Source: Azolla caroliniana (Eukaryota > Polypodiophyta). From it: a stretch of DNA of 64,000 bases. Shown piece after piece: positions 1 through 10,096 of this stretch. Each line of letters starts with the position of its first letter. Positions within the stretch are counted from its first letter, which is position 1. A program made the position numbers and the translations under genes. Location: the NCBI GenBank assembly GCA_043228905.1, contig JBHGNT010000007.1:17856001-17920000 (forward strand), read 5' to 3'. The notes beneath the pieces are model-generated. The model made no database searches and was not told the origin of the DNA. It saw only the letters and a program-made list of their open reading frames with translations.

Positions 1-1
1 C

Positions 2-463
2 ATCGAAGTGCACTATCACTTCGTGCGTGAGCATGTCCTAAGCGGTGAGGTCGAACTTCGGTATGTTCACACGGATCGGCAAGTTGCCGACATCTTCACC
101 AAACCACTCGGATCGGACAAGTTGCAGCACTTCACCGAAATCCTTGGTATTCAGCATCTCGACGTGCCACACTTGAGGGGGAGAACGGGCAAAGACATCG
201 GAACGGGCAAAGGAAAAGAGACTGCAGCTTGCGCCGGTGAGGGAAGAACCGACGAAGGGAGAGTCAAGAAGAAGAAAGGAGCTGAGTCGACAAAGGAAGT
301 CGACACATCCGAACAAGTCGGAACAAGCGGCAACGGCGGTAGAGTCAAGAAGGACAGAGCCGACCGGAAGAAGAAGGCTAAGACCCGGACATGGTCCGAT
401 GTGAAGGGCCTAGAACGAGAACAGGAATTGGGAGCAACCGATTCGGACAAGAGCTGGAACTAA
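2..463 (+). CDS. Ty1/copia polyprotein, C-terminal RNase H tail (partial)
   Basis: This is the end of a copia Pol polyprotein; the rest lies before the window. The first residues (IEVHYHFVREHV), then VHTDRQVADIFTKPL, are the closing part of the copia RNase H domain, where the partner strand RNA is degraded during reverse transcription. The frame is open from base 2, so no start codon belongs here. After the usual end (LDVPHLRG, about residue 57) the frame stays open for about 95 more residues rich in Lys, Glu, Gly and Thr, an odd tail for a copia protein. It probably reflects low-complexity 3' leader DNA without stops rather than a domain. Confidence 0.85.
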   Translation: MEVHYHFVREHVLSGEVELRYVHTDRQVADIFTKPLGSDKLQHFTEILGIQHLDVPHLRGRTGKDIGTGKGKETAACAGEGRTDEGRVKKKKGAESTKEVDTSEQVGTSGNGGRVKKDRADRKKKAKTRTWSDVKGLEREQELGATDSDKSWN

Positions 464-805
464 TCGGAGACAGTCAATTCAGCTCAACAAACAAATTCGG
501 AAGAACTAGATAAATTCAAGGCCAAGAGGACGAGAAGGCAGCGAAAGTCGACGCCAACACGAAGGAATCAGTGAACCGGCACGCGCCGAAGTCACAGCAG
601 CGAGGGAGCTGAATTGGGCCTGTTGAGCAAACAAGTTGACCGAGAAGGTCGAGGTGTGCAGAACAAGAGGGGTCGTGGCAAACAAAACCGGATTGAACGA
701 GGAGTGCGAGCAAGGCAGAGTGACGCCAGAAGGAGCCGGGCAGAAGGACCGGTTGCCACAGACGTTGACACTACGACCAGACCTCAAGTTGAGCTTGAGG
801 GGGAG
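464..805 (+). other. copia 3' untranslated region with polypurine tract
   Basis: Between the pol stop and the 3' LTR is purine-rich DNA without a convincing gene. A polypurine tract, TTGAGGGGGAG, ends directly before the LTR at about 794-804. A near copy of it (ACTTGAGGGGGAG) lies at 171-183, just after the normal end of the RNase H domain, so about 620 bp seem to have been added between two copies of the tract. Short ORFs here look like chance. Confidence 0.6.
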
Positions 806-1253
806 TGTTGAGCGGCAAGCTCAATTGGAGCCGGATCGGCTGGATAAGCCTGAGTCGGTGAGCGAGGCGGATCGATGAGCCGGTGAGTGAGGCGGATCGA
901 TGAGCCGGTGAGCACTCGGTGAGCAAAGAGCTGGTGAGCTGGGGAGCCGGTGAGCTGGATCCATCAGTAATCGGAAGCCTAGTAGCAGCTAGACTACTAG
1001 GGAATTATTACTCTCGTAGTTAGTGTCAGGCGTTTGAGTGAGGATTGAAGTACACCGTACTTCTGTTAGTCTGTATGGACTTGTATAAAAGTGTTCGCTG
1101 AACACATACTATGTACAGAGCATTGATATAAGTTTTTATCTCTCTCTCTCTCTATCTCTCCCGCGTACTATTAAGCTCTCCATTAAATCTGTTCTCTATT
1201 CTCTGTTCTCTGTTTTTTGTTTTTATTGCTTCCGCACGCTATTTGTTTTCACA
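806..1253 (+). repeat. 3' LTR of the first copia element
   Basis: The repeat begins TGTTGAG directly after the polypurine tract and is taken to end at TTTTCACA, giving TGTT...ACA ends. A TATA box (TATAAAA, about 1084-1090) lies inside, followed by a TC-rich leader, as expected for U3-R-U5. Short direct repeats of GAGCCGGTGAG occur at 870-955. The 5' LTR is outside the window, so the right boundary is inferred from the termini only. Confidence 0.6.
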
Positions 1254-1403
1254 CGGTGTCTAATTCTTCTTCGGTCGGTTCAGTTCATTATCTGAATTCG
1301 GTTGGCTCATCGAGTGTCATCTACCTTCTACACGGATGGTTCCTTGTGTTTTCCAATTGATCTTGTCAGTCGATCCAGTGTCCGCGATCTTCTTCTCCGA
1401 CTC

Positions 1404-2854
1404 CTAGTCGGCAATGGTCTTGTCTTCCATGAAGACTATGTCTGGACTCCAGAAGACCTTGTTGAGCAAGTCCCATACTCGGTAGCCGAACTCATCATCA
1501 CCGTATCCAAGGAATATGCATGGTCGGGATTTCGGGTCCAATTTCTCTCTCTTATCGTTTGTGATATGCATATGATCAAGACATTTGAACACCTTCAGAT
1601 GTCGATAAGACATGTCTTTACAAATCCATACTCTCTGCAATGTGTCTCCATCCAAGGGCGCTAAGGGTGATATGTTTATCACATAGGTCACTGTCATCAA
1701 CGCCTCAACCTGAAACGTCTTGGACAACTTGGCATGTGCCAGCATAGTCCGGACTTTCTCCATCACGATACGGTTCATTCTCCCAGCTAGTTGTTCAGCT
1801 TCGGTGTCTTCGGCATGGCAAATTTGAGCCGGATTCCTTTCAACCAACAATATTCCTCGAACTGCCTTTGGTACTCTCCACTGTTTTCGGTTCCAACTAC
1901 CTTCAGTTTTCGGCTAGTTTCTCTTTCAACTCTGGCATGGAACTCCTTGAAGACAATCAACACATGATCCTTAGTCTCTAGTGGCGAGACCCACAACTTC
2001 TAGCTGTGTTCATCTATGAACATCACGAAGAATTGCGATCCGGCATGAGACTTCGTGTCCACTTGGCATACATAAGTATGTACAAGCTCTTGTGGTTCTT
2101 TCCATCTCGTCAGTGGTCGGGTTCAGAAAGAGGTTTGGTTCTACTTGCCAACCAAACAGTCGGTGCACCTCTCAAGTTGTACGTCTTTCACCTCCGGAAT
2201 GAGGTTATCCTCCACAAGTCTTATCATCCATTTCTGGCTCATGTGACACAACCTCTTGTGCCACAGCTCACTGGCAGGGTCTGATGCCATGTTCACTTCT
2301 TCCCAGCATATTCGGGCATGCATCAAGTACAATGTCTTGATCTTCTGGGCTCGAGCCATGATCAAGCTCCCTTTGCCGAACTTCATGACACCATTCTCGA
2401 TGATACCCGTGTAGCCTTCATAATCCAACCGATCAGCTGATATTAGGTTCAATCGAACCTCCGGAACGTGACGGACATCCTTCAACAACAACTTGCACCC
2501 GGTTGACGTTGTCAACCACACGTCTCCTATGCCGACAATTTGGCATGCACCTTCATTTCCCATCCTTACACTATTGTGATCTCCAACTCTATAGGATGCG
2601 AAGCACTTCAAGTCGGGGGCTAGATGGAACGACACTCCGTAGTCAACCACCCACGTCGTTTCGTCACTGACAAGGTGTAGCTCTCTCTCCTCAGGGATGA
2701 GCAGCAGTTCTTCTTCGCTTGTCACAATTGTTGATGTTCCTCTCCGATTCGAATTATTCCAGTCCAAACTCTTCTTTGAGTCGGCACTGTCGGTTCCCCC
2801 TTTCTCCTTCCAAATGTGTCGGCAATTCTTTCTGGAAGTGCCCCAGCTTCCCAC
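1404..2854 (-). pseudogene. copia protease, GAG-prepol and integrase fragments (broken)
   Basis: Reading leftwards: the end of a CCHC zinc knuckle (frameshifted), a protease segment WVVDYGVSFHLAPD, a GAG-prepol domain (ELWHKRLCHMSQKWM), then separate open segments with integrase core remnants and the C-terminal signature CIFLGYGDDEFGYRVWDL (about 1460-1540). The normal copia protease motif is Asp-Ser-Gly-Ala; here it reads Asp-Tyr-Gly-Val, so the catalytic loop is damaged as well as the frame. At least two frameshifts separate the segments (near 2140 and 1850-1990). RT is absent. It is a relic. Confidence 0.8.
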
Positions 2855-3562
2855 AGTAGAAGCAATTAGGCCTCCCCCTTGATTTCAACCTCGTCCTTGA
2901 TTTGTCCTGGTTTTGGGGACTCCGATTCTGGCCTCTTCCTCATTGTGCGTCAGCTTCAGTGACTAAGGTTTTTGAGTCAGAGATCACTTCCTTGTCTTTC
3001 CGACGAGCCTCTTCATCTAGCAAGATCGACTTTACTCTTGCTAGGGAACTTGTGTTTGCCTTCCGATCCGGCATTGCCCAAAGTGACAACTAACGTCTCC
3101 CAACTATCCGGAAGGGAACCGAGCAACAATGACATGAGTACCTCATCGGCTAAAGGTACTTCCAACGAGGTTTTTTTATTTATAAGCCCCTAGAAGGCCT
3201 TCATGTGCTCCTCCATACTAGAGTTGTCTTGATATCTCAGTCTCACAATCTTTTGAAACACTGAGACTCGAATCATGACATTCTTTCTCTCTAGCATGGT
3301 GCCGATTTTTTCCCAGAATTCATGAGCCTTACTTTCTTCGTTGAAGTTGTTGTACAAGTTCATGTCGATGAAGCATCTTATGTATGTCGTTGGCTTCATG
3401 TGCATCACCTCCCAAGTTGCGACATCGATCTTGTCCGGTCTTTTGTCCCGAAACTGTACTAGCAGCTAGAGATCTTTGACCACTAACGTGTCCCTCATCT
3501 TCAACTTCCATACTGGGTAGTTGGAGCCGGTGAGCTTGAACATGCCATCGAATGACTTCCAT
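2855..3562 (-). pseudogene. copia gag (UBN2-type) with CCHC zinc knuckle, broken
   Basis: Minus-strand segments at 3562-3329 and 3408-3190 carry remnants of copia Gag (KSKSFDGM..., AHEFWEKIGTMLERKN, RLRYQDNSSMEEHMKAF). A zinc knuckle is visible near 2812-2860 as CFYCGKLGH, with its last Cys in the next frame. Gag would form the particle that packages the element RNA. Frameshifts at about 3400 and 2850 break it. Confidence 0.7.
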
Positions 3563-3576
3563 TTTTTTGTTTGTTC

Positions 3577-3588
3577 TCTCTGATACCA
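3577..3588 (-). other. primer-binding site (tRNA-iMet type)
   Basis: On the minus strand the sequence TGGTATCAGAGA matches the usual copia primer site, complementary to the 3' end of initiator Met tRNA. It lies seven bases inside the LTR end, fixing the element's orientation. Confidence 0.8.
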
Positions 3589-3595
3589 GTTTGTT

Positions 3596-3795
3596 TGCTA
3601 ATCACAATCGGCCACAACCGAGTCTGAATCACACAATGGAAGAACTCAAGTAGAAACAAAATATATTAATGCACACTTAAGCACAAAAGGAGATGACACA
3701 GGATGTAACCGTGGAAAACCTCGAAACAAGGCAAAACTACGGGAGCCCACAGACTCCAATAATCACTATCCAGGAGAGGTAAAACTAGATAATAG
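3596..3795 (-). repeat. truncated 5' LTR of the reverse copia element
   Basis: The stretch is alignable by eye to the solo LTR at 61542-61690 (shared CGGCCAC.ACCGAGTCT, GGATGT.A.CGTGGAAAAC and ACGGGAGCCCACAGACTCCAA). Only about 200 bp of the roughly 520-bp LTR remain. It ends at the junction with the gypsy LTR at 3796. Confidence 0.7.
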
Positions 3796-4123
3796 GCGGG
3801 AGCAGAAAATATAGGCAGAAGCACTAGCTTAGTCCATCGTAACTAGATAATCCTGTAAGGTCACCGGCCGTAGGCCGTGTTCTGTAATCCTTTTGGTGTT
3901 GCAGTAATATATCTGATTTGTGGCCATTTTGCTGCATGTGTCTGTGCTTTGGCTCATACTTATGATTTCAGCGCCGCCCACACCTATCAAGATCTCGCTA
4001 GTGTTTTATCTCTGATCATTTTCTCCTTCACGACGCCTCTGTTACGAGCCTTCACGTACCACACCCTTGGATACCGATAGCCGCAGGTCTATCGAAGGTG
4101 TTCACCCAAAGGAACGGGTAACA
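3796..4123 (+). repeat. left gypsy LTR, U3 missing
   Basis: The 328 bp match 13457-13784 with six substitutions. The match starts at GCGGGAGCAG and ends at GGGTAACA. The first 230-260 bp of the right LTR have no counterpart; copia LTR sequence stands there instead. The preserved part begins about 28 bases after a TATA-like TTATTTAAAC in the intact LTR, so it corresponds to R plus U5. Confidence 0.9.
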
Positions 4124-4128
4124 CAATT

Positions 4129-4146
4129 TGGCATGCCCGGTTACAG
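4129..4146 (+). other. candidate gypsy primer-binding site
   Basis: TGGCATGCCCGGTTACAG starts five bases after the LTR end. It has the expected TGG start and position; the primer tRNA was not identified. Confidence 0.5.
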
Positions 4147-4314
4147 TTGTGAGTGCACAACGAACTTCGTTGAAGGTAACCAGCAACTGCCGTTTCGGCG
4201 CCCCCTCGCACCACGAGGTCTCGGCCACCTGCTCGACGCCCTGAGCGAGTCGAAGGAACTTCCGACTCGGCGGTCACTGACCAATCCTTTCCCGAGAAAT
4301 CGGAGGCTTCCCCA

Positions 4315-5690
4315 GTGCAATCCTCGCCACCGGACACTCGATCGCGAGTTGATTCACCACCAAAAACCCCGTCGAGCCCTTCGGAGGTCAATCAACCGGA
4401 ACTAAACCCTTTCCGTGTGCTACCAGAAGACCCAGAGTACGACATCATGCCGTACCCTTACCCACGATACACCGACGGACCAAACGCGGAGTCACACATC
4501 CGTGCCTTCATATCCACGTGGCAGGCCAACCACTCAACGCACCGCCTCACGCCGGCCGAAATCGATGCCTCAAAGATTGCCGAGTTCACACTCTCCCTCG
4601 ATGGACCGGCCACACGATGGTACTCTCGCCTCGAAATAGGAGAGGCCACCACTTTCCAAATCGTGCGCACAAAGTTCCTTGACTTTTTCATGGTGAGGTG
4701 CCTAAACGGGAACTGCTCCGGCAATTCTTCTCTATATGCCAAGAACCGCACAAGAAGGTCGCGCAGTTCACGATCTAGTTCCAGGATCTCTACAGACAAG
4801 TGGTCGATGATGTCTTGGCACAACATATACCGGACACTTTCCTGTCCAGTTTACGAGAGCCTCTCCAAACGACTCTCGCACTTACAAATTTCGCCAACCA
4901 TACTATCGAACAAGTCATAGCGCGAGTTCTCGCCCTTGATCGGACCCAGCACGGCGCGGCCTTCTCGATGACATCCTTACAAAATGCTCTTCCCCAAGAG
5001 GACAATCGCTTTCGCCAAGCTCTCCAATGCCCGGCGTGTTCAGGATCAGGGCACCTGGCCCTCGAATGTCCCCACCGACCACAGTGTCCGATCTGTCAGT
5101 CTCGAGCTCACACTGTCGAGCAGTGCGAATATAATATGTTGAACCGCACAATGGCGGCACCGGTCTGCAAGATCGAGCCAAGAAATACATACTCTCGGCA
5201 AGACGAGCGATATGCCTACCGAGACCAGGATAACGACCGACCGCGATCCCCAGATCGACGGCGCCGAGACGACGACTACCGACGTGATGACCGTCGTGAT
5301 CACTATCGTGATGACCGGCACAATGATTATGCTTGATATGATGACGATCGTGATGACCGGTATGACCGACGGAACTCACGCAGTGATCGGCGAAACGGCA
5401 ACCACAACTCACGCAACAATAGAAGACATAACGACAACCGCCGACGGGATGCTCCTCAAAATGACTAGTGCAACTCCAACGCACCTCGGACCAACCCACT
5501 ACCAAACGAGACTGGGAATCAACAGCAACAGCTTCCACTCACAGACCGAGAGGACACCAGCAGCTCGGCCAACGTTACGTGTTTTTAATGTATCCAACCA
5601 GGCCACTACACCACGCAATGTCCAACAACCGACCGTGGCAAGGCACCCGCGGTGAACAGTATCATGTCCGATGTTCAAACCGTCACTACC
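4315..5690 (+). pseudogene. gypsy gag with zinc knuckles, broken
   Basis: The start is the ATG at 4315. Residues about 35-120 form the retrotransposon Gag core (YDIMPYPYPRYTDGPNAESH, then FTLSLDGPATRWYSRLEIGE). A frameshift near 4688 moves the frame; it then continues through QHIPDTFLSSLREPLQ to two zinc-binding motifs, CPACSGSGHLALEC and CPICQSRAHTVEQC (about 5028-5133), a long Asp/Arg-rich stretch (5180-5420) and a third knuckle around 5580-5625 (CF-stop-CIQPGHYTTQC). Stops at 4776, 5334, 5466 and 5586 lie in one frame and each could arise from a Gln or Arg codon by C to T. The protein would package element RNA. Confidence 0.85.
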
Positions 5691-6563
5691 CGGAGTAAAG
5701 CGCAGACTACACAGTGGCAAATCCAGGATGAAGTCTGTCAAGCAGCAAAAGAATGGATCGACACGGCCAATAAAAATAATGTCGTGCGCATGCAAACTGA
5801 CATGAGAGACGGGCCTAGTGGAGCACCACAAACCTCGGTACCATCCACGTCGTCAGAGGACGACCAGCTATGAGATGCTCTTACCAACTCCCACATCTCG
5901 CTGCCCCTACATAAGCTGTTACCACTCATGCCGAGATTTCGGGACACCCTGGCTGCACTACAGGCCAATACTAAGCCCATAACGCCACCGGTTCACCTCA
6001 CCGAACCAGGCACAGGTCCACCACTCATGGATTCTCAAAACCCAGCCGTGAAAATCATCATTAAAGGACAAGACTTGCATGGATGCATCATAGACGGCGG
6101 ATCTGGCATAAACGCTATTAGCGAAACAACTTGTCACAACCTCGGCCTAAATCAATTTGAACCGTGCCCCTTTTGGCTTCGGATGGCCGACACCCACTCC
6201 GTTCGCCCCATTGGTTTAATCCGCCACCTCGACTTCACACTCGGAGGCCACATGTTCACAATCTCGGCTGTCGTGCTAAGACTGGAGACCCAAGGCGCCT
6301 ACCCAATGTTACTAGGTAGACCATGGTTGCGTACAACGAATATCAAGCAGCATTGGCAACGCAACATGATCTCGTTTCGACGAGGCAAGACAAAGGTCCG
6401 AATTATCACGGAAGAACGCGTCCCCGCGGTCCTCAACGCTTCGCCGTTATACGCAGAGGGGGTCGATATGCTTGACGGTTTGGCCGATGAGGAGGTCGAT
6501 GACTTCCTAGATGATCATCCCTCTCTTCGAAATCAATGCCATACCAACCATCGAGCCACCTAA
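5691..6563 (+). pseudogene. gypsy aspartic protease (retropepsin) region, broken
   Basis: It follows gag in the same frame, with one stop at 5871. The protease core is at about 6050-6370: active-site loop IIDGGSGINAIS, then GGHMFTISAVV and the second-half signature YPMLLGRPWLRTTN. Retropepsins work as dimers and cut the Gag-Pol precursor. DGGSG instead of DSG or DTG is usual in Tat-type elements, so the site itself looks functional. The frame shifts into the RT frame at about 6515-6540. Confidence 0.85.
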
Positions 6564-8150
6564 AGACGAGGAAGTCACAGAGGAATCACCACCCCAAGAT
6601 GAACCAGATCCAACCACAGTTGCTGAGCTACGCCATGCTCGGGATGCTTTCGAACGAGAACTCGCCATTTCACAACGAGTCAAAGCATCAATCCTGGAAA
6701 CAATAAACCTCGGCTCGGACGAGAATCCCCGTACGTTACAAATTGCCAATAATCTACCAACCGGAGAACGGGCATCCCTCGTACGATTGCTCACCGACTA
6801 CCAGGATGTTTTCGCTTGGTCTTACACCGATATGAAGGGGCTGGATCCTCAATACTACCAACATCAAATCCACCTCTTACCCGACACTCGGCCGGTTCAG
6901 CAGAGGCGCTACAGGATGAACCCCAACTACGCCGCTAAAGTCAAAGAGGAAATCGACAAACTACTCCGAGTGGCCTTCATTCGTCCTGTTAAACGGGCCA
7001 TGTGGTTGAGCCCGATCGTAGTAGTCCCAAAGAAGAACGGAAAAATCCGCGTCTGCGTTGACTATCGGAAGCTTAACGCGGCAACAGTCACTGACGATTT
7101 CCCTCTCCCCTTCACGGACAGCATCCTCGACACGGTAGTCGGCCACAAATGCTACAATTTCCTCGACGGGTTCAGCGGCTAAAACCAGATAAGAATGCAC
7201 CCGGAGGATCAGGAGAAAACAGCTTTCGTCATGGAATGGGGTGTTTTTGTAGCAGAAGTAATGATGTTCGGTCTAAAAACGGCGCCGGCTACGTTCCAGC
7301 GCATCATCACCGAAATCTTTCATGACTACATCCCGGCGTTCATGCAAGTCTTTCTCGACGATTTCGTCGTGTATGGCCATCGACGGGAATACATGACCCA
7401 GTTACGACTCTGCCTGGACCGATGTCGCCAAGCTCGATTGAGCTTAAACCCGGTGAAATGCGCATTCTTAGTCACCAGCGGTAACCTTCTCGGCCACATT
7501 GTCAGTCAAGAAGGCATCACTATGGACCCGGATAAAGTAAAGGCCATCCTGACCGCCTCCGCACCCTCGAACGCTAAGGCACTAAGCCGATTTTTGGGAC
7601 AGATCCGGTGGCACAGCCGAATGATACGACACCTGGCCGATTTCGCGACACCTTTACACGCGGCAATCCATCGCCTTCCCTTCCAATGGATGTCAATCGA
7701 GGACACGGCCTATCAGACCCTGAAACTAATGCTCTCACATGCCCCGGTGGTCCAGCCTCTGGTTTGGTCCGAACCGTTTCATGTCTTCGTAGATGCTTCG
7801 GACATCACCATCAGAAGTGCCCTGATGCAATGCACACCCCCGAATTGGTATAGGCCCGTGTACTACGCCAGCCGACGGCTCTCGACCGCGGAAAAGAATT
7901 ACTCCACCACCGAGCGGGAGGCCCTCGGTATGATTTATAGCATCAATAAATTCCGGCATTACCTCTTGGGCCGGAAGTTTACCATTCACGTGGATCACTC
8001 GGCCCTTCTTTATTTGGTCAATAAACAAGCCCTCACCGGACGGTTGGCTCGGTGGATGCTCCTACTCCAAGAGTTTGATTTCCAGATCAGCATCGACCCG
8101 GGGTACAATACGCCGTCGCCGACTACTTGAGCCATCTTGAGTCAGGGGAA
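6511..8150 (+). pseudogene. gypsy reverse transcriptase and RNase H, broken
   Basis: The RT fingers begin around 6900 (QQRRYRMNPNYAAKVKEEID; SPIVVVPKKNGKIRVCVDYR). The first palm segment ends FLDGFSG, followed by TAA at 7180 in place of the usual Tyr. After it the frame resumes with AFVMEWGVF, FGLKTAPATFQRII and the catalytic FLDDFVVYG (about 7351-7377), then the connection and RNase H (FHVFVDASD at 7780-7806; TEREALGMIYSINKFRHYLL). Both catalytic Asp residues of RT are present. A frameshift at about 8105-8115 precedes VADYLSHLES. Only one stop, 7180, is not a simple C-to-T product. Confidence 0.9.
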
Positions 8151-9577
8151 CCGGCGAAAACAACGTACGACAAGCTACCGGACGCCAGCCTATTTAACCT
8201 GACCACGATGCCAGACGATAACGAAGATGAATGGATCACGGAGATGACCCATTTTCTCACTACCGGTTTACCTCCCGAGCACATGCCCCTTGACGCGAGA
8301 AAATGCCTAGCAATGCATAGCTGGAATTTTTGCCTCGTCTCGGACATTCTCTACCACAAAGGCTCGGACGGCATATGGCGCCGAGCGATTCGGCAATTCG
8401 AGAAGAACGTCGTTCTTTAGGAAGCCCACCATGGAGTAGCTGGGGGGCACTACGCCGGGGATTCCACGGCAAGGAAAGTTTGGCAAAGCGGATTGTGGTG
8501 GCCGACAACGAAGAGAGACGCTCACGAGTTTTGCCGGCAGTGCGATTTGTGCCAACGATTGGGGCAACCAATGGAACAATCACGCATGCCACACGAGCCG
8601 ATTCTTCCATTGGACCCATTTCAAAAATGGGGTTTGGATTTTGTAGGCCCTTTCAAACCACCCGCGGCCCGTATAGGGAATAGGTATATTATCGTTGCCA
8701 TGGACTACTGCACCAAATGGGTCAAGGCTAAGGCACTCCGAGACAACACGGCGGCATCCACGGCTCAATTCGTGTACGAGCATCTTTGGTGCCGTTACGG
8801 ATGCCCAATTGAGCTCGTTAGTGACCAAGGTGGGCACTTCATCAATCATATAATACGTGAGCTTACACACCACTACGCGGTGGTACACAAGAAAAGCACA
8901 CCATACTACCCGCAGGCGAACGGCTTGTTGGAATCAACCAATAAAATCCTCCAAACCATACTAAAGAAGATCGTCAATGAAAACAGGACTGATTGGGATG
9001 ACAAACTCCAGAGCGCGTTGTGGGCGTATCGTACGACTTTCAAAACAAGCATCCAATCAACCCCCTTTCGAATGGCGTTCGGGTTAGAAGCCGTAATGCC
9101 CGTCGAGTTCCAAGTCCCGAGCCTCCGAGCCTCCGAGTTCAAATCAAAGCACGGCTCCCCGAGGCCCAATCCGAGCAATACCGGCTGGAACAACTCCTCG
9201 AACTCGGCGAAGACAGGATAGAGAGTATGGCCCAGCTCGAACAACACCAATGACAATGCAAGGCTTTCGTGGATCAACATCGAAATGGGCTGGAGAAGGA
9301 GCTCACCATCGGCAAACCGGTTCTTCTTTTTCAAACACGACTCGGGTCAATGCCGGGAAAATTAAGATTTTGGTGGACCGGTCCATTCTGGATTATCGAC
9401 GAGTTCAATGGGACGTTTCAGCTCGGCACACTCACCGGCGACACTGTCAAAAGCTGGGCCAATGGTTTCCGACTTCGACCATATCGAGGCACTACACCAC
9501 CCAACCCATTTACCGAGCCACACGGCACAAACGAGTTTCGGGAGACCCCCACGGAGGAGGCCACGTGTCCCCCTTAA
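8127..9577 (+). pseudogene. gypsy integrase, broken
   Basis: The N-terminal HHCC zinc-binding domain runs 8418-8560 (EAHHGVAGGHYAG... CRQCDLC), with a TAG at 8418. The core domain at 8610-9115 has the DDE triad: VAMDYCTKW, VSDQGGHF and NGLLESTNK. A frameshift near 9130 and TGA at 9251 follow. The C-terminal segment (GKPVLLFQTRLGSMPGKL; WTGPFWI) ends with LRPYRG and no chromodomain. It would insert element cDNA in the nucleus. Confidence 0.9.
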
Positions 9578-10096
9578 TAAGGACTCACCCACTTTTTGAA
9601 ATTACTAAAGTAGGTACTAGGATTAACCATAGTTTAGCCGCCGATTAGCTACACCTACACCACCCACCTAGGCACCCACAATTTAGGAGCACCCCTAGCC
9701 ACCTCTCATTTAGTACCTATTTAAGCACATGCAAAGCACTCAAAGCACCCCACTCACCTTCAGGACACGTGGCGCTAGTCACTTATTATGTCACCCACGA
9801 CTCAAAATCTTTAGGATTCGCTTCGGGCACAAAACCCTAGGAGTAAGTTACTAAAACCGTTTCCAAAACGCAGCACATACATAGAAGTTCATTATCGCTT
9901 CCAACCTCCATCGCTCCCAAGCTCAGAAGCCCCTTCTTGCTCTCATCGCTCTAAACGCTCTTGCTCTCAAGCCCTCTTTCGCTCTCATAGCCCCTCTGCC
10001 GAGCTTTCCCTTCCTGTTGTTCCTCCTCTGTCTCGCCCTCGCCTCATCACTCTTCCTCACTCTTCCACACAGTCAAACCCCGTCTCCATCTCCACC
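9578..10096 (+). other. gypsy spacer between pol and extra ORF
   Basis: About 520 bp without a gene. It is AC-rich, then TC-rich near 9890-10095 (repeated GCTCTCA/CGCTCT), resembling a leader before the next ORF. A second promoter or splice acceptor could lie here; none is clear. Confidence 0.5.

Larger units (their letters stand above)
1254..3795 (-). mobile_element. decayed Ty1/copia element, reverse orientation
   Basis: On the minus strand the order is LTR fragment (3795-3596), primer-binding site (3588-3577), gag (about 3562-2855), protease/GAG-prepol and integrase (2854-1404). RT and RNase H are missing: homology stops near 1300 in the integrase C-terminal region, where it meets the end of the first copia LTR. 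The LTR fragment resembles the solo LTR at 61540-62064, so both belong to related families. Confidence 0.75.

Noticed and set aside
3785-3850. ACTAGATAAT on both sides of the copia/gypsy junction as a target duplication
   Set aside because: The second copy is inside the LTR and also occurs in the right LTR at 13502, so it is not a duplication made by insertion.
4915-5538. 207-codon minus-strand frame opposite gypsy gag
   Set aside because: It is the shadow of the Asp/Arg-rich gag region; no independent motif.
5212-5655. Met/Thr-rich plus-strand frame in gag
   Set aside because: A shifted reading of the Asp/Arg repeat; the zinc knuckles lie in the other frame.
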